Positions 17,368-26,084 of a stretch of DNA of 64,000 nt are shown in pieces. The notes under the pieces were generated by a model. It had not been told where the DNA came from and searched no databases. It worked only from the letters and a program-made list of their open reading frames with translations. The stretch covers positions 1-64,000 of the forward strand of contig JAAWRC010000016.1 of the NCBI GenBank assembly GCA_022800815.1. The letters are read 5' to 3'. The stretch is from Lachnospiraceae bacterium (GTDB lineage: Bacteria > Bacillota > Clostridia > Lachnospirales > Lachnospiraceae). The position numbers and the translations under genes are program-made. The stretch's first letter is position 1. Every line of letters begins with the position of its first letter.

Positions 17368-18678
17368 ATGAGGCGACGCATGAAAAGAGAGTTGCTTGCC
17401 ACGGTGGAAATGCTGGGAAAAGTGAACGATTCCATATTGGGAACCATGGCCGCCGACCCGCAGGGCGTGACGGACGCACTGATCCAGTGTCAGGAGAGCG
17501 CCGTGCTCATGGGGAACTATGTCGAGGATTCCGAAGCGGAGAGCGCCCAGGTGGTCAGGCTTCTGGAGGAATACTGCGAGACCCTGTATCAGATCAGTCT
17601 TGGGATTCCTGACGCGACAAGGTGCCGGAGGCTGGTGAAGAAGGCGACAAAAGAACTGGCGGCACTGTCAAATCTTATCAAATACGGGATTCCGGAGGGC
17701 AGGAAGGAAATCGTGTTTCTTCCTTATAAAGCGGCCATGTGGGATTCCTTCGAAAGCGTGTGGGAGGCGGCGGGGCGTGACGAGGGCTGTGACGCCTACG
17801 TGATGCCGATTCCTTATTATGAGAGAAATCCGGATGGGAGCTTTGGGAAGCTGCATGACGAACAGGCGGACTATCCGGGATACGTGCCCGTCCTGGATTG
17901 GAGGGAGCATGACATCGCAGAGTGGAAGCCGGACGTCATCTATATCCATAATCCCTATGACCAATATAATTACGTCACCAGCGTTCATCCCGATTTTTAT
18001 GCGGAACGGCTCTGCCAGTTTGCGGGGAAATTGATTTACATTCCCTACTTTGTCCATCAGAACGATACGGTTGCGGAGCATTACTGTGTTCTGCCGGGCA
18101 CTCTTTATTCGGACGTCGTGGTGCTGCAGTCGGAAAAAGTGAGAAGGCGGTACATGGAAGAGTACGGGAAGGCGACCGGGGTCCGGGAGGGGCTGGAGAA
18201 AAAGTTCGTCGCATACGGGTCGCCGAAATTCGACTTCCATATGAAAGGCGGTCAGGAGGACGGCCTGCCGGAAGAATGGAAGCGGTTCATTTATAAAAAC
18301 GGCAGGAGAAAAAAGGTGGTTTTTCTGAACACGCACCTGAACATGCTCATGGCACCTTACTGCGAGGATTTTTTTAAAAAACTGGAGACGGTGTTCGAGA
18401 CGTTTGGCCGAAACCGGGACGTGGCGCTCTTGTGGAGGCCGCACCCTTTGAGCGAGGCGACGGCGAAGTCCATGAATCCGGAGGCGGCGGAGCGATATGG
18501 AAAGATCGTGCGGGATTATCAGGAAGAAGAAATCGGCATCTACGACACCTCTTCCGACCTGCACCGGGCGGTGGACGTTTCCGACGCCTACTACGGGAAC
18601 AGAAGCTCCGTCACAGAGCTGTTCAAGGCGGCCGGGAAGCCGGTCATGATCATGAATCACAGGCTGCACGGAGGTTGA
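17368..18678 (+). CDS. CDP-glycerol glycerophosphotransferase-like protein
   Basis: A 436-residue protein whose second half resembles the TagB/TagF type of CDP-glycerol glycerophosphotransferase: IPYFVHQNDT, a VAYGSPKFD segment, LLWRPHPLSEAT and DVSDAYYGNRSSVTELF near the C-terminus. The first 120 residues are helical and unlike that family. These enzymes add glycerol phosphate units to surface polymers. GGGGGAG precedes the ATG. It opens a ten-gene cluster whose next gene (licD) starts two bases after its stop. The product is probably a phosphate-substituted surface glycan. Confidence 0.75.
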   Translation: MRRRMKRELLATVEMLGKVNDSILGTMAADPQGVTDALIQCQESAVLMGNYVEDSEAESAQVVRLLEEYCETLYQISLGIPDATRCRRLVKKATKELAALSNLIKYGIPEGRKEIVFLPYKAAMWDSFESVWEAAGRDEGCDAYVMPIPYYERNPDGSFGKLHDEQADYPGYVPVLDWREHDIAEWKPDVIYIHNPYDQYNYVTSVHPDFYAERLCQFAGKLIYIPYFVHQNDTVAEHYCVLPGTLYSDVVVLQSEKVRRRYMEEYGKATGVREGLEKKFVAYGSPKFDFHMKGGQEDGLPEEWKRFIYKNGRRKKVVFLNTHLNMLMAPYCEDFFKKLETVFETFGRNRDVALLWRPHPLSEATAKSMNPEAAERYGKIVRDYQEEEIGIYDTSSDLHRAVDVSDAYYGNRSSVTELFKAAGKPVMIMNHRLHGG

Positions 18679-18679
18679 C

Positions 18680-19552
18680 GTGGAAACATATCAGCTGTCA
18701 AAACAGGAACTGAGGGCGGTTCAGCAGATCCAGCTGGAGATGCTCTGCGAGGTGGACCGGATCTGCCGTAAGGAAGGGATCCGATACAACATCATAGCGG
18801 GGACCCTGCTGGGGGCGGTCAGGCACGGCGGGTTCATCCCCTGGGACGACGATGCGGACGTGGCGCTTCTCAGGCCGGAGTACGAGCGGTTCAGGGCGGC
18901 CTGCGAGACGGAGCTCGATGCGGAGCGCTTTCTCTTTCAGGATATGGAACTGACGAAGGGATACCGCTGGGGATACGGAAAACTGCGGCGCAAGGACAGT
19001 CTGTTTCTGCGCCGGAATCAGGAAGACATGGAGTATCATCAGGGAATCTTCATCGACATTTTTCCCCTGGACAGCGTTCCTGAGGGAAGACTGGCCAGAA
19101 GGCTTCACAATGCGTCGTGTTTTTTGATGCGCAAGCTGATGTGGTCGCCCGTGGGGGCGAAGGAGGAAGAAAATTTTTGGAAGAGGACCCTTTATCGGAT
19201 CGTGAGCCGTTACCCGGAGGAGCGGCTGAAAAGGCGGTATGACCGGTTCATGCGGAGGGGAAACCGGAAATACGAACATTCCCCGTGGGTCAGGATCCTC
19301 TCCTTTCCCGCACCGGCGAAGGAATGCGGATATCGGCGCACATGGTATCAGAGGAGCAGGCCCTATCTGTTTGAGGGAAAGCCGCTTGAGGGGATTTACG
19401 AGTACGACGAATATCTTCGTTTCAAATTTGGAGATTACGGGACGCTGCCGGACGAAAAGGACAGGAAGACGCATCCGATCACGAAGCTTGCATTGCCTGC
19501 GCCATATTCGGGAACGCCAGAGGGACTTGACAAGGAGAGGAACTGCCGATGA
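18680..19552 (+). CDS. LicD family phosphotransferase
   Basis: A 290-residue LicD protein with GTLLGAVRHGGFIPWDDDAD near residues 38-57 and the later family segment YHQGIFIDIFPLDSVPEG. The acidic cluster is predicted to bind the metal needed for transfer from a CDP-linked donor. It starts at GTG 18680 with GGAGG seven bases upstream, and overlaps the next gene by four bases (ATGA). Its neighbour encodes a cytidylyltransferase, which could make the CDP donor, so the pair probably acts in sequence. Confidence 0.87.
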   Translation: METYQLSKQELRAVQQIQLEMLCEVDRICRKEGIRYNIIAGTLLGAVRHGGFIPWDDDADVALLRPEYERFRAACETELDAERFLFQDMELTKGYRWGYGKLRRKDSLFLRRNQEDMEYHQGIFIDIFPLDSVPEGRLARRLHNASCFLMRKLMWSPVGAKEEENFWKRTLYRIVSRYPEERLKRRYDRFMRRGNRKYEHSPWVRILSFPAPAKECGYRRTWYQRSRPYLFEGKPLEGIYEYDEYLRFKFGDYGTLPDEKDRKTHPITKLALPAPYSGTPEGLDKERNCR

Positions 19553-20934
19553 AAAAAGTGATTACATACGGTTCGTTTGATTTGTTTCACGAGGGCCATT
19601 ACCGGCTGCTTCAGAGGGCGAAGGCGCTGGGGGACTACCTGATCGTGGGCGTTACCACGGAGAATTATGACGCTTCCAGGGGAAAGCTGAACGTGGTCGA
19701 TTCCATCATGGAGCGGATTGAGCACGTGAGACAGACCGGATTCGTGGACGAGGTCATCATCGAGGATCATGCGGGCCAGAAAGTGGAGGACATCCAGCGG
19801 TACGGAATCGATATTTTCACGGTGGGTTCCGACTGGATCGGGGTTTTTGATTATCTGAAAGCCTACTGCGAAGTGGTGTATCTGGAGCGGACGAGGGGGA
19901 TCTCCAGCACGATGCTTCGGGCGAGGAATTACGGGATCGTCCGCATGGGGGTGATCGGTACGGGCCGCATCGCCAACCGGTTCGTGCCGGAGGCCAAGTA
20001 CGTGAGCGGGTTGAACGTGGAGAGCGTTTACCACCCCAGGCTGGAGAGGGCGCGGGCCTATGCGGAAAAATTCGAGCTGAATCATTGCTGTGACGGGCTG
20101 GACGAATTCCTGGAAAGCGTGGATGCCGTCTACGTCGCCTCCCCCCACGAGACCCATGAACAATACATCAGGGAGGCACTTCTAAAGAAGAAGCACGTGC
20201 TTTGTGAAAAGCCCATGTTTCTCACGAAGGCCGGGGCCGGGGAGCTGTTTGACCTGGCGTCCCGGAACGAATGCGTTCTAATGGAGGGCGTGAAGACGGC
20301 CTACTGTCCGGGTTTCATCCGCCTTTTGGGGATTATCCGCAGCGGCGAGATCGGGGAGGTCCGGGACGTGGAGGCATGCTTCACGAAGCTGGAGAAACCC
20401 TCCTCCAGGGAACTGAACGACGCCCTGTACGGGGGGAGCTTCACGGAGCTGGCCAGCTATCCGCTGCTTGCCATCGTGAAGATTCTCGGAAAGGATTACG
20501 AGGACGTCCGGTTTGAAACGATCCAAAACGACAAAGGGATCGACGTTTACACCAAGGCCTACCTGCGCTACGAGGACAGCCTGGCCACGGTGAAGGTGGG
20601 GCTTGGCGTGAAATCGGAAGGGCAGCTGATCATTTCCGGGACCAGGGGCTATATCGTGGTGGAAGCCCCCTGGTGGAAGACGAAGTCTTTTGAGACGAGG
20701 TTCGAGGACGTTTCCATGAACGAGAAGCATTTCAGCAAATTTCTGGGAGACGGGCTTCGCTATGAACTGAGCGACTTTGTGTCGGCCATCAACGGGTTTG
20801 ACAAGAAGAGCTACAAGCTGACGAGGTCGGAATCCGTCTGGATGGCGGAACTCATGGAAAAGTTTTTAGAGGGGAGAAGCGGAAATGGAGCGGGAAGTCA
20901 AAGTCAGCGTCATGATACTGGCGTACAACCATGA
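19549..20934 (+). CDS. Cytidylyltransferase fused to a Gfo/Idh/MocA oxidoreductase
   Basis: A 461-residue two-domain enzyme. Residues 1-130 are a TagD-type nucleotidyltransferase with YGSFDLFHEGHYRLLQRAK (H-x-G-H class motif) and the ending RTRGISSTMLR. Residues 135-445 are a Gfo/Idh/MocA oxidoreductase with MGVIGTGRIANRFV for NAD(P) and the conserved HVLCEKPM. The first domain should form a CDP-activated polyol or glycerol phosphate and the second may reduce or oxidise a sugar-like precursor. Fusion implies the two steps serve one pathway. It overlaps the next gene by 50 bases in another frame. Confidence 0.85.
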   Translation: MKKVITYGSFDLFHEGHYRLLQRAKALGDYLIVGVTTENYDASRGKLNVVDSIMERIEHVRQTGFVDEVIIEDHAGQKVEDIQRYGIDIFTVGSDWIGVFDYLKAYCEVVYLERTRGISSTMLRARNYGIVRMGVIGTGRIANRFVPEAKYVSGLNVESVYHPRLERARAYAEKFELNHCCDGLDEFLESVDAVYVASPHETHEQYIREALLKKKHVLCEKPMFLTKAGAGELFDLASRNECVLMEGVKTAYCPGFIRLLGIIRSGEIGEVRDVEACFTKLEKPSSRELNDALYGGSFTELASYPLLAIVKILGKDYEDVRFETIQNDKGIDVYTKAYLRYEDSLATVKVGLGVKSEGQLIISGTRGYIVVEAPWWKTKSFETRFEDVSMNEKHFSKFLGDGLRYELSDFVSAINGFDKKSYKLTRSESVWMAELMEKFLEGRSGNGAGSQSQRHDTGVQP

Positions 20935-21814
20935 AAACTATATCCGGCAGGCGCTGGAAAGCGTGGTCGGGCAGCGGACGAATTTCCGTTTCGAGGCGGT
21001 GGTCGGGGAGGACTGCTCCACGGACGGGACCAGGGAGATCGTCCGGGAGTATGCCAGGAAATATCCGGACGTCGTAAAGCCGCTGTTTCGGAAGAAAAAC
21101 CTGGGGGCGTGCAGGAACGTGGTCTCGACCCTGCGGCGCTGCAGGGGGGAATACGTCGCCTTTCTGGAGTGCGACGATTACTGGACTGATATGGAGAAGC
21201 TGCAGAAGCAGGCGGACTACCTGGACGCCCATCCGGAGTGCGCGGGGGTGATGACCAGGGTGGCGGTGGTGGACCGCTACGGGCGGGAGATGGTCACGGG
21301 GCCGAAGCTTCTGGACCACGCCCTGGAAACCCCGAGGGATTTTGCCAAAACCATGTACCCCTACAATCAGTTCAAGTTTGTCGGCTGCTTCATGGCGAGA
21401 AACTATTATGGAGGGGGAGCGTACGACCCGTATCTGCTGCAGACGGAGATGGTGGATGACTTTATCGTGGAGGCCATTGCGGTGAGCAAGGGGAAAATTG
21501 CAATGTTGGACGAGATTATGGCGGCTTATCGCTGGGTTCCTGCTCATGGGGGGAATTTCAGCGCCATGAAACCGGAGTTTTTGTGCCGGGACAGGATCAA
21601 AAGCCTGAAGACCGTCATACAGCTGTTTCCGGTGGGCGCTTATCCTCGGATTTACATGAGGATTTGCCGGGATTATTGGCAGCTTCTCCATAAGACAACC
21701 GATGACGGGGCGTATGGAAAGTGGCTGAAGATCATCTGCCGTGAAATGAACTGCGTCGAGCGGGCGTTTTACCTGGCCTACTATGTCAGGCGGAAGCTGA
21801 CGGGGGTGTTTTGA
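20885..21814 (+). CDS. Glycosyltransferase family 2
   Basis: A 309-residue GT-A fold enzyme starting with VSVMILAYNHENYIRQALESV. The nucleotide-sugar-binding Asp lies in EDCSTDGTREI, and the metal motif is ECDDYWTDMEKLQKQ. The C-terminal part (YNQFKFVGCFMARN, then EMVDDFIVEA) is typical of bacterial surface-glycan GT2 enzymes. No transmembrane helices are seen, so it works at the cytoplasmic face of the membrane. It overlaps the fusion gene by 50 bases and shares one base with the aminotransferase start, which shows tight co-translation. Confidence 0.88.
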   Translation: MEREVKVSVMILAYNHENYIRQALESVVGQRTNFRFEAVVGEDCSTDGTREIVREYARKYPDVVKPLFRKKNLGACRNVVSTLRRCRGEYVAFLECDDYWTDMEKLQKQADYLDAHPECAGVMTRVAVVDRYGREMVTGPKLLDHALETPRDFAKTMYPYNQFKFVGCFMARNYYGGGAYDPYLLQTEMVDDFIVEAIAVSKGKIAMLDEIMAAYRWVPAHGGNFSAMKPEFLCRDRIKSLKTVIQLFPVGAYPRIYMRICRDYWQLLHKTTDDGAYGKWLKIICREMNCVERAFYLAYYVRRKLTGVF

Positions 21815-22950
21815 TGAAGAACAGACTGGAGAAGCCGATCTACGTGACCCGCCCGTCCATGCCGGATTACGAGGAATACATTGAACAGATCCGGCCGCTG
21901 TGGGACAGCCACGTTTTGACCAACATGGCCGAGTACCACGGGCGGCTGGAGCGGGAGCTTAGCCGGTACCTGCAGGTGGATAGGCTCTCGCTGGTGACAA
22001 ACGGGCACATGGCCCTGGAGCTGGCGCTGCAGGCCCTGGGACTGTCCGGGGAGGTGATCACGACGCCCTTCACCTTCATCTCCACAACCCATGCGATCGT
22101 GAGAAACAACCTGACGCCCGTGTTTTGCGACATTGACGGGCGGGATTTCACGATGGACGTGACGAAGCTGGAGGCCCTGATCGGCAAGAAGACCTGTGCG
22201 ATCGTCCCGGTGCACGTCTATGGAAGGGTTTGTCAGGTGGAAAAAATAGAGGAAATCGCAAGAAAACATGGGCTGAAAGTGATCTACGATGCGGCCCACG
22301 CCTTTGGCGTGACCTATAAAGGGAAGCCGGCCGTCTCCTACGGGGACATGTCCACGTTGAGCTTCCATGCGACGAAGGTCTTTAACACGGTGGAGGGCGG
22401 GGCGGTCGTCTACCATGACGACGAGGTCGGCAGCGAGCTGTACAGCCTGAAGAATTTTGGGATACGCTCCGAGGAGTGCACGGACGGTGTGGGGGCGAAC
22501 GCCAAGATGGACGAACTACGGGCCATCATGGGGCTGTGCAACCTGCGGAACGTGGAAGCGGACATTGTAAAGAGGAAGGCGCTGTTTGAGACCTACATGG
22601 AGTGTCTGGAAGGAATCGCCGGGCTTTCGCTCCCCTTCGTGCAGAAGGACGTGAAGGCGAATTATGCGTATTTTCCGGTGCTCTTCGACGAGGGCGTCCT
22701 GGGAATCGGGAGGGACGCCGTTTACGAGGAACTGAAAAAAAGGAACATCTACGCAAGAAAATATTTTTATCCCCTCGCAAACGCCGCACAATGCTACCGA
22801 AATGTCTACTCGTCATCGGCCACGCCGGTGGCCGAGCGGGTGGCGGTGTCCGTGCTCACGCTTCCGATGTATGCGGATCTTGAGCGCCGGGAGGTCGTTC
22901 TTATCTGTGAAAATATCAGAGAAATTATAGGACGGGGCGGAAAAATATGA
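21814..22950 (+). CDS. DegT/DnrJ/EryC1/StrS-type sugar aminotransferase
   Basis: A 378-residue PLP enzyme that transaminates a keto-sugar nucleotide. Family signs are VTNGHMALELALQALG (PLP phosphate site), TTPFTFISTTHAIV, YDAAHAFGV and the PLP lysine in SFHATKVFNTVEGG. A C-terminal acceptor-site loop is NIYARKYFYPL. It starts at the ATG that overlaps the previous stop (TGATG style) and overlaps the next gene by four bases. It suggests that the glycan contains an amino sugar. Confidence 0.92.
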   Translation: MKNRLEKPIYVTRPSMPDYEEYIEQIRPLWDSHVLTNMAEYHGRLERELSRYLQVDRLSLVTNGHMALELALQALGLSGEVITTPFTFISTTHAIVRNNLTPVFCDIDGRDFTMDVTKLEALIGKKTCAIVPVHVYGRVCQVEKIEEIARKHGLKVIYDAAHAFGVTYKGKPAVSYGDMSTLSFHATKVFNTVEGGAVVYHDDEVGSELYSLKNFGIRSEECTDGVGANAKMDELRAIMGLCNLRNVEADIVKRKALFETYMECLEGIAGLSLPFVQKDVKANYAYFPVLFDEGVLGIGRDAVYEELKKRNIYARKYFYPLANAAQCYRNVYSSSATPVAERVAVSVLTLPMYADLERREVVLICENIREIIGRGGKI

Positions 22951-24284
22951 AAAATCTGGTCATATTGCATTTGGAGAGCGTCAGCAGGCTGACCTGGGAC
23001 ATGAATCCGGAGCTGTTCCCCAACGTGCAAAAATTTTCCCAAAACTGCAGAAGATACCGCAATTATTACTCGACGGCGACCTCTACGGCGATGGTGCTCA
23101 ACGACATCCTCTACGGCGACCTTTACCGGATCGAGAACACCCACTATTTCGGGGACTTCATCCAGACGCACAGGAGGGCGGAGTCCTTCGTGGACGTCCT
23201 TGCGGGGCGGGGCTACAGGACCCTGGGGGTGCACTACCCGGCGGCCCTCGGCAACGAGATCAACCCCGGGCACATGTATGCGAAGCAGAGCGACCTGGTG
23301 AATTATTCCGATTGCGGGCGGGCACTTGCGGACGTTCGGGAAACCATGGACTGTGCGACGGCGGAGGGCGGGAACTTCCTGATCTATTTTTGCAATGAGC
23401 TGAGCCACCTATGTTATTCCGACGAGAAGAAGTTCCACATCAAGAACCCGACGGAACGCTGGCAGTATGGATATCGGAAGATTGACGAGACGGCGGGAGC
23501 GATCCTCTCTTATCTGAGAGAAAAAGACCTGCTGAAAGACACGGTCGTGATCCTCTACGGGGACCACGGGGATGACTTTTACGGGCACGATTACAACAAC
23601 GGATACGCCCATTCCATCGAGCCGTATGCGAACATCATCCACACGCCCTTCCTGATCTACGACGAGTCGCTGGGGGCGGGGGAGACGGACGATGTCGTCT
23701 GCTCCCTGGATATCAAGCAGATGGTTTACAACCTGGTGGGTTTAGACAGGCAGGAGAATCCCCATGTTTATGACCGGTGCCGCTCGGACAGAAAGTACGT
23801 CTTTTCCAGAAACCTGTTTGCCGGGCAGACGCCGAAAAAGATCGACGGGTTCATCTCCGGCGTACGAAAGTCCTACGGCATCACGACCCCGGAATACACC
23901 CTGATTCTGACCGACGAGGGATGGCGGATGTACCTGAACCGGACGGACCGCACCTGTAGCGGCAGCGTCCTTGACTTTTTCCGGCTGACGAAGAAGGGGC
24001 TGCGGCACCTCTGCGAGATGGACTTCCTGTACGTGCATTACAAGTCCTACATGGGATACGGGGCGACGGGGGAGATCCAGCGGGGGTTTGCCAAACTGTC
24101 GAGATGGATGGAAAAAGAGCTTGCGGATCTGAAACAGGAGACGGGGCAGAAGGAGCTGCTGAAGCCTTCCTGCGAGAGACGGATCTTTTACACGAAGAAC
24201 ATGGTGCGGGAGTTTGCGGTCCTGGCGGTGAAGCGGAAAAAGAAGATGGTGAAAAAGAGGTTGAAGGAGCTTACGGCCAGATGA
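22947..24284 (+). CDS. Sulfatase/alkaline-phosphatase-fold protein, possible phosphoethanolamine or glycerol-phosphate transferase
   Basis: A 445-residue soluble protein that begins directly with the metal motif LVILHLESVSR and a catalytic-type Thr region (YYSTATSTAMVLNDIL). Later come LYGDHGDDFYGHD (metal Asp and His) and a HSIEPYANIIHTPFLIYDE segment. This is the core of the sulfatase/LtaS superfamily but without the N-terminal membrane helices of lipoteichoic-acid synthase. A transferase or phosphodiesterase acting on phosphate-decorated glycan is a fair guess. A basic C-terminus (KRKKKMVKKRLKE) may contact the membrane. Confidence 0.78.
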   Translation: MKNLVILHLESVSRLTWDMNPELFPNVQKFSQNCRRYRNYYSTATSTAMVLNDILYGDLYRIENTHYFGDFIQTHRRAESFVDVLAGRGYRTLGVHYPAALGNEINPGHMYAKQSDLVNYSDCGRALADVRETMDCATAEGGNFLIYFCNELSHLCYSDEKKFHIKNPTERWQYGYRKIDETAGAILSYLREKDLLKDTVVILYGDHGDDFYGHDYNNGYAHSIEPYANIIHTPFLIYDESLGAGETDDVVCSLDIKQMVYNLVGLDRQENPHVYDRCRSDRKYVFSRNLFAGQTPKKIDGFISGVRKSYGITTPEYTLILTDEGWRMYLNRTDRTCSGSVLDFFRLTKKGLRHLCEMDFLYVHYKSYMGYGATGEIQRGFAKLSRWMEKELADLKQETGQKELLKPSCERRIFYTKNMVREFAVLAVKRKKKMVKKRLKELTAR

Positions 24285-25558
24285 AAAATGTAAGAGTGGC
24301 GGTATTTCCTGCGGGAAGCGAGATCGGCTTGGAAATTTGCAGCGCCCTGCAGTATGACAAGTATGTCGAACTGATCGGTTTGACCAGCGTCCGGGACCAT
24401 GCGGAGATGGTGTATCGGGAAACGGAGACGGTTCCTTATTATCAGGAAGAGGACTTTATTGAAAAATTAAACGAAGTATTGGAGCGTGCACAGGTGGATT
24501 ACCTGTATCCGGCCTATGACGATGTCCTCTTGTTCCTGACCCGCAGACAGCGAGAGATTCACGCAAAAATAATTACTACCGAACCTGAAACCATAGAAAT
24601 TACCCGCTTTAAAAGAAAGACCTACGAGTTTTTAAAGTGTGAGCCTTTTGTGCCGAAAGTCTATTCTTCACGGGAGAAAGTGGAGCGTTACCCGGTGTTC
24701 GTGAAGCCGGACCGGGGACAGGGGGCCCAGGGAACACAGAAAATCGAAAAGGAAGCTGACTGGGGGAAGGTGGAGGATCTGGAATCCATGGTGATCACGG
24801 AGTACCTTCCGGGCGAAGAGGTGACGGTGGACTGCTTTACGGACGGAAACGGCGTTCTGTGCGCATATGAGCCGCGGCGGCGAATTCGAATAAAAAGCGG
24901 GATTGCTGTGCGGTCGGAAGTGATGGACGAGGATTTCGCCATAACGGATATTGCGAATGTTTTAAACGGCCGGCTGCAATTCAAAGGCGCATGGTTTTTT
25001 CAGCTGAAAAAAAATCAGGAGGGGGAATACCGGCTGTTGGAAATTGCCGCCAGAGTTGCGGGAACGATGGGGCTGGGCAGAAGCATGGGGATCAATTATC
25101 CACTTTTGACTCTTTACGTACATATGGGGCTGGAGACGGAGGTCATTCCAAATTCGTACCATGCGTGCGTGGACAGGGCCCTGGTCAGCCGTTATGAATT
25201 ATCCCTGGATTACCGGACGGTTTACGTGGATTTGGACGACACGCTGATACTGAAGGGGCAGGTGAACGATTTGCTAATTCGATACCTGTATCAGTGCGTA
25301 AACAAAGGAAAACGGCTGGTCCTACTGTCAAGGCATGCGGGAGACATGGGGGATTACCTGAGACGGTTCCGCATCTCGGAGGAGTTGTTTGACCAGATTG
25401 TTTTCGTGGGAGACAGTCCGAAGTCGGAATATGTGCAGGACAAACGGGCGATTTTGATTGACGATTCCTTTCGGGAGCGAAAGGAAGTAATGCGAAATTG
25501 TGGTTTTCCGGTATTCGGCACGGAAAATGTGGAAAGCCTGATCGACTGGAAACGATGA
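24281..25558 (+). CDS. ATP-grasp ligase fused to a HAD-like domain
   Basis: A 425-residue fusion. Residues 1-95 form a pre-ATP-grasp Rossmann-like part, VAVFPAGSEIGLEICSAL. Residues about 100-295 are ATP-grasp, with the ATP lysine region YPVFVKPDRGQGAQGT, ITEYLPGEEVTVDCF and the metal-binding LLEIAARVAGT. Residues about 305-420 form a HAD-like module with YVDLDDTLIL (D-x-D-x-T), LLSRHAG, and ILIDDSFRERKEV. ATP-grasp enzymes join an acid to an amine or thiol. Why a phosphatase-type domain is attached is unknown. The start at 24281 overlaps the previous stop (ATGA). A longer in-frame start at 24104 would overlap the sulfatase-fold gene. Confidence 0.8.
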   Translation: MKNVRVAVFPAGSEIGLEICSALQYDKYVELIGLTSVRDHAEMVYRETETVPYYQEEDFIEKLNEVLERAQVDYLYPAYDDVLLFLTRRQREIHAKIITTEPETIEITRFKRKTYEFLKCEPFVPKVYSSREKVERYPVFVKPDRGQGAQGTQKIEKEADWGKVEDLESMVITEYLPGEEVTVDCFTDGNGVLCAYEPRRRIRIKSGIAVRSEVMDEDFAITDIANVLNGRLQFKGAWFFQLKKNQEGEYRLLEIAARVAGTMGLGRSMGINYPLLTLYVHMGLETEVIPNSYHACVDRALVSRYELSLDYRTVYVDLDDTLILKGQVNDLLIRYLYQCVNKGKRLVLLSRHAGDMGDYLRRFRISEELFDQIVFVGDSPKSEYVQDKRAILIDDSFRERKEVMRNCGFPVFGTENVESLIDWKR

Positions 25559-25575
25559 ATGTGAGGAGAATGATG

Positions 25576-26043
25576 ATGAAGAAAAGAGACATTGGCTGGC
25601 TGTTTGCGGGGACGCTGCTGGGAGTCGCGGGAACCTGCGCATGGAAGCACAAGGGGGAAAAACAGAGCAGGAAGAACGTTGCGAAGTATCTGGACTTATT
25701 TCGAATCATGAACCAGTACGTGGTGACAAAACAGCATCATAAAGAGCTGGCGGATTATTTTGAAGAAAAAGGGTATGAAAGGATCGCCGTTTACGGCATG
25801 AGCCACCTGGGGCAAAGGCTCATTGACGATTTGAAAGACAGCAGGACGCAGGTTGTTTACGGGGTGGACAGGCGGGCCGACAGGCTGACCTACTCCCTGC
25901 CCATCTACGACCCGTCCGAGGACCTTCCCGAGGTGGACGCAATCGTCGTGACGGCGTACGACTTTGACGAGATTGCGGAAGCGCTGGCTGAGAAAATGGA
26001 TTGCGAAATTTTGCGGTTCAGTGACATTCTTTTTGATGTTTGA
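25576..26043 (+). CDS. Membrane-anchored Rossmann-like protein of unknown function
   Basis: A 155-residue protein. A hydrophobic N-terminal segment (WLFAGTLLGVAGTCAW) is followed by a basic stretch, a helix, and a Rossmann-type fold with IAVYGMSHLGQRLIDDL, VVYGVDRRAD and VDAIVVTAYDFDEIAEAL. This resembles the nucleotide-binding C-terminal domains found on some sugar methyltransferases and on FkbM-type proteins. The next gene begins with a similar module. No catalytic motif is visible. GAGGAG supports the ATG at 25573 or 25576. Confidence 0.6.
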   Translation: MKKRDIGWLFAGTLLGVAGTCAWKHKGEKQSRKNVAKYLDLFRIMNQYVVTKQHHKELADYFEEKGYERIAVYGMSHLGQRLIDDLKDSRTQVVYGVDRRADRLTYSLPIYDPSEDLPEVDAIVVTAYDFDEIAEALAEKMDCEILRFSDILFDV

Positions 26044-26084
26044 CGGAGGTGGCACAGAGATGTCGAAAAGGTGGTTTTGACAAC

